Positions 52,758-60,321 of a stretch of 64,000 nt of DNA are shown piece after piece; the stretch's first letter is position 1, and each line of letters starts with the position of its first letter. This DNA is from Brevundimonas nasdae. Its GTDB lineage: Bacteria > Pseudomonadota > Alphaproteobacteria > Caulobacterales > Caulobacteraceae. The notes beneath the pieces are model-generated. The model was not told where the DNA came from, did no database searches, and worked only from the letters and a program-made list of their open reading frames with translations. A program made the position numbers and the translations under genes. The stretch lies in NCBI RefSeq assembly GCF_016654005.1, contig NZ_JAEPWN010000006.1, positions 1 through 64,000 on the forward strand. The letters run 5' to 3'.

Positions 52758-54142
52758 GGCGCGGGGGCCTGGGATATCGGGGGGCGAGGGCGATCATCGC
52801 CACCAGCCTGACGGCGATGATTTATACGGGTTCGGCATCGGCCCAGACGGGCCGGGCGACGCCGACCGACACGTCGCCGACGCGGCCGACCGTCGATTAT
52901 GTGATGAAGCCGGGCGACACCCTGTCGGACCTGGCCCGCGCCTATCTGCTGCGCGTATCTGATTATCAACAGGTCCAGCGGCTGAACCGGGTGCGCAATG
53001 ACCGACGCATGGCGGTGGGCCAGGTGGTGCGGTTTCCTGTCGATCTGCTGCGGACCGAACCGGCCCAGGCGCGGATCACTGGTTTTCGCGGAGCGGTGAC
53101 GATCCTGCAGGGCGGCCAGAGCGCGACGCCGACCGTGGGTCAGATCGTAAGCGAGGATGCGGTCATCGCCACCGGCGCCAACGCCTTTGTGCGCCTGGGC
53201 CTGCCGGATGGCGGCCATGTGACCCTGCCCTCGCAGAGCCGGGTGCGCGTCGGGCGCTTGCGGACCATTCTGCTGAACGGCGCCCTGGATCAGGAAATGC
53301 GTGTCGAGACCGGGCGGGCTGAGGCCAGCGCCGCCCCGGTGCGGGCGCCCGGCGGCTTCGCCATCCGTACGCCGGTCTCGGTGTCGGCGGTGCGCGGCAC
53401 CCAGTTCCGCGTCTCCTATGATGATGAGGCCGACCGCGCCGCCACCGAGGTGATCGAGGGTCTGGTCGGGGTGTCGACCCCGGGCGCGCCGGGTGCAGAC
53501 GCCATATTGGACGCGGCGGCGCGCCAGGGCGTGGTTTCAGCCAAGGGCTCGGCCCATCTGACCGATCTGGCCCCTGCGCCTGAGTTGCTGCAGCCCGACA
53601 GGATCCAGAGCGCGGCCGCCGTGGCTCTTACGCTGAGACCGCAGGGCGACATCGCCTATTATCGCGCCCGACTGGCCAATGACGCCGGGATGATCGACGC
53701 CTTTGCAGAGGCGCGCAGCAAAACGGCGGACGACGCCGTTGTGTTCGACCAATTGGATGACGGCGCCTATTTCGTGCGACTGACGGCGGTGACGACCGAA
53801 GGCGTCGAAGGCCTGGCCTCCAACTACAGTCTGCTGCGCGCCCGCAACGGGCTCAGCAATCTGGCGGCCTCGGTGTTCGGCAGAGGGCGGGAGCGACGGT
53901 ATCTGTTCCGCTGGGAGGCGCAAGGCGCGGGCGATGTGCATTTCCGCTTCCAGATCCGTCCGGTCTCCACTGATCCAGACGTGCAGCCGGTGATCGACGA
54001 GGCAAGGCTGGACGCTGCTGAGATCACCCTGACGGGATTGAAGCCCGGTGATTACGAGTGGCGCGTCCGGGCGACGCGGCAGGCGTTCGGCCGCATTCTT
54101 GAAACCTGGTCCGAGCCGCAGACGCTCCATATCGGTCGCTGA
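52754..54142 (+). CDS. Secreted LysM and FecR-domain protein
   Basis: 462 residues: signal peptide (about 1-31, ending ASA-QT), LysM domain (about 47-92, VMKPGDTLSDLARAYL ... MAVGQVVRFP) that binds peptidoglycan, FecR-type domain (about 115-225, with VRLGLPDGGHVTLPS and RTPVSVSAVRGTQFRV), then two fibronectin-like beta modules to the end (DGAYFVRLTAV, PGDYEWRVRAT). It is probably held in the periplasm at the cell wall and could relay a wall or envelope signal to the CHASE2 kinase encoded next. Confidence 0.85.
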   Translation: MRRGGLGYRGARAIIATSLTAMIYTGSASAQTGRATPTDTSPTRPTVDYVMKPGDTLSDLARAYLLRVSDYQQVQRLNRVRNDRRMAVGQVVRFPVDLLRTEPAQARITGFRGAVTILQGGQSATPTVGQIVSEDAVIATGANAFVRLGLPDGGHVTLPSQSRVRVGRLRTILLNGALDQEMRVETGRAEASAAPVRAPGGFAIRTPVSVSAVRGTQFRVSYDDEADRAATEVIEGLVGVSTPGAPGADAILDAAARQGVVSAKGSAHLTDLAPAPELLQPDRIQSAAAVALTLRPQGDIAYYRARLANDAGMIDAFAEARSKTADDAVVFDQLDDGAYFVRLTAVTTEGVEGLASNYSLLRARNGLSNLAASVFGRGRERRYLFRWEAQGAGDVHFRFQIRPVSTDPDVQPVIDEARLDAAEITLTGLKPGDYEWRVRATRQAFGRILETWSEPQTLHIGR

Positions 54143-54147
54143 CGGCC

Positions 54148-56466
54148 TTGGCCGAGAAGAGCGCCCGACTATCGACGTCCATGCGGCGCCTGCCTTCAGG
54201 CGGCTCCGCCGGGCGGGGTTTTGTCGGGCGGGCGTTGATCGAATGGGCGCTGGTCGGAGCCTTGACCTCGGCCCTGGTGGTCTGGCTGTCGCTGGCGGCG
54301 GCCACGGCCCGGCCCGACAACATGATCTATGACGCCTGGATGCGGATGCGCGCCGGGCCGACCAGCGAACAGATCGTCATCGTCGCCATCGACAACCGCA
54401 GTCTGGAGGCGCTGGGCCGCTGGCCCTGGCCCCGCCAGGTCCATGCCGATCTGATCGACCGGCTGGCGCAGGCGCAGGCCAGCGCGGTCGGCTATGACGT
54501 CCTGTTTGTCGAAGCCTCAGACCAGGGCGACGCCGACCTGGCCCGAGCGATCAGTGCGGCGGGCAATGTCTATCTGCCGATGCTGGTTGATCCCGTCGGC
54601 GAGAACGGCGCGCCGTGGCAGGCGACCGAGCCCATCCCGGAACTGCGTGACGCCGCCGCCGGCCTGGGGCACGTCAATCTGGTGGTGGATGATGACGGCG
54701 TGGTGCGCCGGATGCCGCTTTATCTGTCGGCCGGTCAGCCGTCGTGGCCGCATCTGGCCGCACAACTGGCGCGGACTGTGAACCCCGACATAGGGGGCGA
54801 CGTCCCGCCCCGGAGCCAGTCGTCGGACCTGTTGACTGGAAAGGGCGCGGTGCTGGTCAACTATCGCGGCCCGCCTGGCCAGTTCCGCACCGCGTCCTTT
54901 GTCGATCTGCTGCGCGGCGAGACGCCTGCCGCCTTCCTGACCGGCAAACTGGTTCTGGTGGGCATGACCGCAGACGGTCAGGGCGACCGCTACGCCACCC
55001 CGACGACGGGCGAGGGCCAGTTGACGCCCGGCGTCGAAATCCAGGCCAGTCTGGTCGACACCCTGTTGCGACATGACGCCATAACGCCCACGGCGCCGCT
55101 CTGGGGCGCCCTGTTGTCGCTGATCCCGCTGTGGCTTTTGATGGGGGCGCTGCTTCTGCTGCGGCCGCTGTGGAGCCTGATTGCGGGCGCGGGCCTTGCG
55201 CTCATGGTCCTGGCGATCAGCGCGGCGGCTTTCTGGTTCGGCGTCTGGTTCCCGCCGCTTGCGGCGATGACGGGACTGGCCTTGGCCTATCCCTTGTGGA
55301 GCTGGCGGAGGCTGGCGGCGGCGTCCGCCTATATGCAGATCGAGGTGGAGGCCTTTGCGCGTTCCGGCCCGGCGCCCCGTGTCGTCAATGCCCTGGCGGG
55401 CGGGGATGTCGTGGCGCGGCAGGTGGAGACGTTGCGGACGGCGGTGTCGGACCTGCGCGATCTGGAGCGGTTCATCTCCGACGTCCTCCACAGCCTGCCG
55501 GATGCGACCCTGGTGGTCGGCGAGGCGGGCGCGGTGGTGATGGCCAATGCGCAGGCGCAAGCCCTGTTCGGCCGTGACGATCTGGTCGGCGCGCCCCTGA
55601 CGATATTGTTGAAAGCGATCGGCGGACTGGGTTCAGAGGGTCTTGGCGCCGAAGAGAGCGCCGAGCCTGTTGAAATCGCCACCCCCGCGGGCCGCCGGGT
55701 CTTCGTCAGCGCCGCGCCGCTGGTTGATGCGAACGGCGTGGCCCAGGGGCGGATCGTGCGGCTGGCCGACATGACCGAATTCCGCCTGGCCGAACGCCAG
55801 CGCGAACAGGCGCTGCAGCTTCTCAGCCATGACATGCGCGCGCCGCAGGTCTCGATCCTGACCCTGTTGAGCGGCCCCCACGACCGCGGCGATCCGGCGT
55901 TCGAACGCCGGATCGCCGACAATGCGCGCCTGACCCTGACCCTGGCCGAGGGCTATGTGCAGTTGGCGCGCGCCGAGTCTCAGGTGCTGGGCGACGCCGT
56001 GTTCGACCTGTCCCAGGCCCTGCTGGACGCCGCCGACACCCTGTGGCCCCAGGCGTCGCAGAAGGGGGTTCGAATTGAGGCTGACGCTGATGCCAATGGC
56101 CTTGAGCCTCTGGTGCGCGGCGATCAGGGCCTGATCACCCGCGTGCTGATGAACCTGATCGACAACGCCATCAAATTCAGCCCCGCCGACAGCGTGGTGG
56201 AGTGCGCCGTGACGGCGGGTGAGCGCGCCGGGGCCCCAGTCTGGGTCTGCACGGTTCGCGACCATGGCGAAGGCATGAGCGCAGATACTCAGGCCCGCCT
56301 GTTCGAACCCTTCTCCAAGGGTGAGACGGATCGGCCCGGCGCCGGTCTGGGGCTGGCCTTCGCCCGGGCGGTCGTCGAACGGCACGGCGGCGACATTGGC
56401 TGTGAAAGCGCGCCGGGCGCGGGCGCGCTCTTCACCCTTCGCCTGCCGCAGAGCGTCGAGACCTAA
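54148..56466 (+). CDS. CHASE2-domain sensor histidine kinase
   Basis: 772 residues (TTG start at 54148; ATG at 54181 is possible). First TM about 32-52, then the periplasmic CHASE2 sensor (about 60-310, with IVIVAIDNRSLEALGRWPW and GKLVLVGMTADG), three TM helices (about 315-390), a PAS-like segment (about 440-545), the H-box LLSHDMRAPQ, and the ATPase with LMNLIDNAIKFS (N box), VRDHGEGM (G1) and GAGLGLAFARAVVERHGG (G2). It would phosphorylate the response regulator encoded two genes upstream in response to an envelope signal. Confidence 0.92.
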   Translation: MAEKSARLSTSMRRLPSGGSAGRGFVGRALIEWALVGALTSALVVWLSLAAATARPDNMIYDAWMRMRAGPTSEQIVIVAIDNRSLEALGRWPWPRQVHADLIDRLAQAQASAVGYDVLFVEASDQGDADLARAISAAGNVYLPMLVDPVGENGAPWQATEPIPELRDAAAGLGHVNLVVDDDGVVRRMPLYLSAGQPSWPHLAAQLARTVNPDIGGDVPPRSQSSDLLTGKGAVLVNYRGPPGQFRTASFVDLLRGETPAAFLTGKLVLVGMTADGQGDRYATPTTGEGQLTPGVEIQASLVDTLLRHDAITPTAPLWGALLSLIPLWLLMGALLLLRPLWSLIAGAGLALMVLAISAAAFWFGVWFPPLAAMTGLALAYPLWSWRRLAAASAYMQIEVEAFARSGPAPRVVNALAGGDVVARQVETLRTAVSDLRDLERFISDVLHSLPDATLVVGEAGAVVMANAQAQALFGRDDLVGAPLTILLKAIGGLGSEGLGAEESAEPVEIATPAGRRVFVSAAPLVDANGVAQGRIVRLADMTEFRLAERQREQALQLLSHDMRAPQVSILTLLSGPHDRGDPAFERRIADNARLTLTLAEGYVQLARAESQVLGDAVFDLSQALLDAADTLWPQASQKGVRIEADADANGLEPLVRGDQGLITRVLMNLIDNAIKFSPADSVVECAVTAGERAGAPVWVCTVRDHGEGMSADTQARLFEPFSKGETDRPGAGLGLAFARAVVERHGGDIGCESAPGAGALFTLRLPQSVET

Positions 56467-57035
56467 AGCGCCGGGCTGGACGCCGTTGATGCGGCCGGCG
56501 TCTGCAGCGCCGCCGCCGCCAGCGTGGCGATGGTCGCCGCTTCGTCACCTGCGTCTGGATGGCCGGGCATGGCGGTCAGGGTCGCGGTGACGCGGGCCGT
56601 CTCCACCCCGGTCTTCGGCGCGATCAGGGACAGGGTCAAAGTCCGCACCTGTTTTTCATGACGCCACCAGCGACGAGGAGCAGGCGACCGCAGCCACACC
56701 GTATCCGCCGTTGAGGCCTCCGCCCCGGCGTGGGCGCCGGTCGTCGCCGGGCGGATGGCGTACAGGGCGTCCAGCCGCCAGTCCGCGCTGGTCTCCGCCG
56801 CCTCGCGCCAGCCCGCTGTCGATAAGGCGCTGCGCAGACTGTTCGCCACCGCCGCCTCCATCGGATGCTCCGATGAGGACAGGCTGTAGGTCGAGGTCGA
56901 GCCCAGATCGATTACGCCAAGCGGCCGTTCGACGACCAGCTTCGGCTGCGACGCGCAGGCGCCCAGCACCAGCCCGCCCGCCATCACAGCCGCCAGCCCG
57001 GAAGATTTGGAGAACAGTCCCGCCCGATAAGTCAT
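56463..57035 (-). CDS. Hypothetical lipoprotein
   Basis: 190 residues with a lipobox (LGAC, Cys about 27). The mature part begins with VVERPLGVIDLGSTSTYSLS and has a DUF4136-like mixed alpha/beta feel, with TLSLIAPKTGVETARVTATLTA as paired strands. The family is not certain. It converges on the histidine kinase gene with a 4-bp overlap and lies downstream of nagA on the same strand, 115 bp away; a functional tie to GlcNAc use is not shown. Confidence 0.65.
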   Translation of the reverse strand: MTYRAGLFSKSSGLAAVMAGGLVLGACASQPKLVVERPLGVIDLGSTSTYSLSSSEHPMEAAVANSLRSALSTAGWREAAETSADWRLDALYAIRPATTGAHAGAEASTADTVWLRSPAPRRWWRHEKQVRTLTLSLIAPKTGVETARVTATLTAMPGHPDAGDEAATIATLAAAALQTPAASTASSPAL

Positions 57036-57150
57036 GCCCGCGACCCTAGGCCGAAACTGAGCCGTATTGAACCGCCCAACCTGTGTTTCAAATCATTGTT
57101 GATGGTTCAACTGTGTGGCGTCTTAAGCCGAAAACTTGCCTTGCGGCATG

Positions 57151-58290
57151 TCAGGCCGTGACGATGACGCCGCTGATCCAGGTCTGCGCCACCGAGAAGT
57201 CGTCGTTCAGCAGAACCAGATCCGCCAGATAGCCCGGCGCAATGGCGCCGCGCTGGTTGGCCATGCCCAGGAAGGCGGCGGGAGAGGCGGAGGCCATGTC
57301 GACGGCCGCAGCCAGGTCGAGATCCAGCCGTTCGACGGCGTTCCTGACGGCGGCGGCCATGTCCAGGTCCGAGCCTGCCAACACGCCGGCGTCGTCGCGG
57401 CAGACGCCGTCCTTCACCGTGATGCGGCGGCCATGCAGGAAGAAATGGTCGGCGTCGGCGCCGACGCTGGGCATGGCGTCGGTGACCAGCATGAAGCGGT
57501 CATGCGGGCGGCAACGCAGGGCGATCTTCAGGGTGGCCGGATCGACGTGGAAGCCGTCGACGATGATCCCTGCCCAGGCGGTCTGGTTCTCCAGCACCGC
57601 GCCGACAACGCCGGGCGCGCGGTTCTGAAGCTGCGACATGGCGTTGAACAGATGGGTCACGCCCGTTGCGCCTGCTTTAAAGGCGGTGCGCGCCGTCGCA
57701 TAATCAGCGTCTGTATGGCCGATGGCGACAAGGGCGCCTTTCGCCGCCAGGCGGCTGATCCGGTCCGGCGTCGTGGTCTCTGGCGCCAGGGTGATCAGGG
57801 TGCGCCCGCCCTCCAGGCGTGTCAGGCGCTCGATGAACTCGTCCTCAAGCACGCGGAACTTTGAGGCGTCGTGGATGCCTTTGCGCCGTTCGTTCAGGAA
57901 GGGGCCTTCAATATGGATGCCCAGAACGCCTTGAACCCCGGCGGCGATGGCGGCTTCCACCGCGTCGATGGCGCGGTCAATGACTTCAAGATCGTCGCTG
58001 ATCAGGGTCGGCAGGAAGCCCGTCGTGCCGAAACGACGGTGCGCCGCGCCGATGGCCGCGACGCCCTCGACGCTGGTGTCGTCGTTGAACAGTACGCCGC
58101 CCCCGCCATTGACCTGGGTGTCGATGAAGCCGGGCGTCAGGATGCGGCCCTGCAGGTCGACCGTGTCGCCCGCCGGGGTTTCGTCGGCCGGGCCCACGGC
58201 GATGATCCTGTCATTCTCGATGACGACGGCCAGACCGTCCTGAAGACCGACCGGCGTCAGCACGCGGCCGTTGATCAGCTTCTGCTTCAT
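57151..58290 (-). CDS. nagA: N-acetylglucosamine-6-phosphate deacetylase
   Basis: 379 residues of the amidohydrolase superfamily. After the beta domain (LINGRVLTPVG) the metal site begins GFIDTQVNGGGG: the QxN form of E. coli NagA rather than HxH, which predicts one metal. GIHIEGPFL (Glu ligand), the His in AIGHTDADY and in GVTHLFNAMSQL, and the catalytic Asp in LVTDAMPSVG complete the set. It removes acetate from GlcNAc-6-P to give glucosamine-6-P for the deaminase encoded just before it. The ATG overlaps the deaminase stop (TGATG). Confidence 0.95.
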   Translation of the reverse strand: MKQKLINGRVLTPVGLQDGLAVVIENDRIIAVGPADETPAGDTVDLQGRILTPGFIDTQVNGGGGVLFNDDTSVEGVAAIGAAHRRFGTTGFLPTLISDDLEVIDRAIDAVEAAIAAGVQGVLGIHIEGPFLNERRKGIHDASKFRVLEDEFIERLTRLEGGRTLITLAPETTTPDRISRLAAKGALVAIGHTDADYATARTAFKAGATGVTHLFNAMSQLQNRAPGVVGAVLENQTAWAGIIVDGFHVDPATLKIALRCRPHDRFMLVTDAMPSVGADADHFFLHGRRITVKDGVCRDDAGVLAGSDLDMAAAVRNAVERLDLDLAAAVDMASASPAAFLGMANQRGAIAPGYLADLVLLNDDFSVAQTWISGVIVTA

Positions 58291-59321
58291 CAGACGGTCT
58301 CGGTCACCTTGTTGAGGTAGGGGGGCTGGTCGGGGTCATAGCCGCGCGCGACCGACAGGCGGGCCGCCAGGCCGTAGAAGCTCTGGATCAGCAGGATCGG
58401 CTCCAGCAGCGGATGGCCCGCCGTGGTCGGCAGGCTGATCACGCGCGGATCGCCGGGATGGCCCGACAGCATGACCTTGGCGCCGCGTGCGGCGAAGGCG
58501 CTGGCCAGGTCCTCGGCGTCTTCGCGGGTGACGTCGGACTGGGCCAGCATCAGCACCGGAAAGTCGGTCTTGACCAGAGCCATCGGGCCGTGGCGAACCT
58601 CGGCGGTCGAGAAGGCTTCGGCGTGCAGGCCGCAGGTCTCCTTCAGCTTCAGGGCCGCCTCGCGCGCTGCGCCAAAGCCGCCGCCGCGTCCGACGACATA
58701 CAGATTGTTGGCTGCCTTCAGCGTGGGCAGGGCGGCGGTCCAGTCCTGACGCCAGGCGGCCTCAAGCTGGGCGGGCAGGGCGGCGAGGCCCGCGCGCAGG
58801 TCGTCGTCCTGGGTCCATTCGGCGACCAGATGGGCGATGGCGGTCAGGCTGGCGATGAAGCTCTTGGTCGCGGCGACCGAAACCTCGGGACCGGCGCGCA
58901 GCGGGATGGTCAGGTCGGCGACGTCCGACAGGGGCGAGCCCTCGACATTGACCAGGGCGATCACAAAGGCGCCGCCCGCCTTGGCGGCGGTGGCGGCTGC
59001 GACCAGATCGGGGCTTTTGCCGGATTGCGAGATGGCCAGGCAGACGCCGCCTTCGATGCGGGGCGTGCGGCCATAGACCGAGCTGACGGCCAAGGGCGCG
59101 GGGCTGGTCAGGACGCCGGTTTCACCCTCGATCAGATAACGGGCGAAGACCCCCGCATTGTCGGAGCTGCCGCGACCGCAGATCAGGGCGGCGGTCGGCG
59201 GATTGCGACGCAGATGTTCAGCGGCGCGGGCCACGATGTCGGCGTTGGCGGCCAGTTGCGCGGCCACCAGAGCGGGCGCTTCGGCCGCCTCGATGAACAT
59301 TCGGGTGTCTTGGGCGTGCAT
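58290..59321 (-). CDS. SIS-domain glucosamine-6-phosphate deaminase (NagB-II)
   Basis: 343 residues from ATG 59321, which overlaps the nagR stop (TGATG). Two SIS domains with sugar-phosphate loops: LICGRGSSDNAG, AISQSGKSPD and EVSVAATKSF in the first, VGRGGGFGAAREAALKLKE and FSTAEVRHGPMALV in the second. This is the NagB-II type, related to the isomerase half of GlmS, that replaces NagB in several proteobacteria. It converts glucosamine-6-P to fructose-6-P and ammonia. The glutaminase domain of GlmS is absent, which supports the catabolic role. Confidence 0.9.
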   Translation of the reverse strand: MHAQDTRMFIEAAEAPALVAAQLAANADIVARAAEHLRRNPPTAALICGRGSSDNAGVFARYLIEGETGVLTSPAPLAVSSVYGRTPRIEGGVCLAISQSGKSPDLVAAATAAKAGGAFVIALVNVEGSPLSDVADLTIPLRAGPEVSVAATKSFIASLTAIAHLVAEWTQDDDLRAGLAALPAQLEAAWRQDWTAALPTLKAANNLYVVGRGGGFGAAREAALKLKETCGLHAEAFSTAEVRHGPMALVKTDFPVLMLAQSDVTREDAEDLASAFAARGAKVMLSGHPGDPRVISLPTTAGHPLLEPILLIQSFYGLAARLSVARGYDPDQPPYLNKVTETV

Positions 59322-60061
59322 CAACCGGGTCCGTCATTCAGTTCTGCGACGAAGTCGTAGGCGTCGCCGCGATAATAGGATTGGGTCACCTCGACCGCCT
59401 GACCGTTGTGGAAGGCGCGGCGCTCGATCAACAAACCCGCCGCGCCCGCCGTGGTGCCCAGAAGCTCGGCCTGTTCAGCGTTGAACAGCACGGCGCGCAG
59501 CCGCTGCAGGGCGCGGTTAGGGCGAAAACCGGCGTCGGCCAGGGCCAGATAGAGGGAGGTCGTCACCGCCTCGATGCCCGACAGGCAGGAGGCGGGAATG
59601 GTCGAATACTCCAGCGCCATCGGCAGGCCGTCCGCATAGCGGATACGGCTGAAGCGATAGACGGGCGTGCCGGGGCTGAGGCCCAGGGTCAGGGATTCTT
59701 CCGGCGTCACGGCGCCTTCGCTGCGATTCAGCCAGGAACTGGTGGCCTTGCGTCCGCGTGCGGCCATGTCCTCGGAGAAGGAGGTCAGCTTGGAGAAGCT
59801 TTTCTCGACCCGTGCGGCGACAAAGGTGCCTGCGCCCTGGCGTCGGGTCAGCAGGCCTTCTGCAACCAGGCCGTCGAAAGCCTTGCGGATGGTGATGCGC
59901 GACACCGACAGTTCCTGCGCCAGGTCGCGTTCGGGCGGCAGGGCCTCATCCGGCTTGAGCGTGTTGCGCTCGATCGCTTCGCGCACGGCGTGCTGAAGCT
60001 GTTGATACAGCGGCGCCGGACGCTGTGCGTCCAGCGGCCCAATCGCTTCGACAAACGACAT
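59321..60061 (-). CDS. nagR: GntR/HutC-type regulator of GlcNAc use (NagR/NagQ-like)
   Basis: 246 residues from ATG 60061 (GTG at 60076 possible). An N-terminal GntR winged helix (about 15-75: PLYQQLQHAVREAIERN, LPPERDLAQELSVSRITIRKA) is followed by the UbiC/HutC-type effector domain (about 90-240, with YRFSRIRYADGLPMALEYST and the closing YYRGDAYDFVAEL). Such regulators bind GlcNAc-6-P or glucosamine-6-P. It is the first gene of nagR-nagB-II-nagA, divergent from the TonB receptor, and probably represses both through the repeats at 60125-60274. Confidence 0.9.
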   Translation of the reverse strand: MSFVEAIGPLDAQRPAPLYQQLQHAVREAIERNTLKPDEALPPERDLAQELSVSRITIRKAFDGLVAEGLLTRRQGAGTFVAARVEKSFSKLTSFSEDMAARGRKATSSWLNRSEGAVTPEESLTLGLSPGTPVYRFSRIRYADGLPMALEYSTIPASCLSGIEAVTTSLYLALADAGFRPNRALQRLRAVLFNAEQAELLGTTAGAAGLLIERRAFHNGQAVEVTQSYYRGDAYDFVAELNDGPG

Positions 60062-60124
60062 GACGCCGATTCCCAATTGCCCGCCCCCGGGTTCGTGTTG
60101 GGATCATCTGAGCCCATCTCATGC

Positions 60125-60274
60125 GACCAATCAAGTACCAATATAAAGAAAGAATAGGCCCAATTCACATTTTGGTCTTGCGTGGTGTGATGGATTGATG
60201 AAAGTCTCACGATGCAACGGTCGCTTTTCAACGATTAGCGGTTCGGGGAAGGGCCGTATTGGTCTTGCATTGGG
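60125..60274. promoter_or_regulatory. TTGGT direct repeats between nagR and the TonB receptor
   Basis: Three sites carry two TTGG(T) units about 11 bp apart. At 60125-60142 the minus strand reads ATTGGTACTTGATTGGTC; at 60172-60186 it is TTGGTCTTGCGTGGT; at 60258-60274 it is ATTGGTCTTGCATTGGG. The decamer TTGGTCTTGC occurs twice exactly (60172-60181, 60259-60268). GntR-type NagQ of Xanthomonas is known to use TGGTATT direct repeats of similar period, so these are probable NagR operators controlling both directions. Confidence 0.6.
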
Positions 60275-60321
60275 CTTTTCTGGACCTGCGGGGGCAGGTT
60301 CGTTCTGGGGAGAACAGGCGT

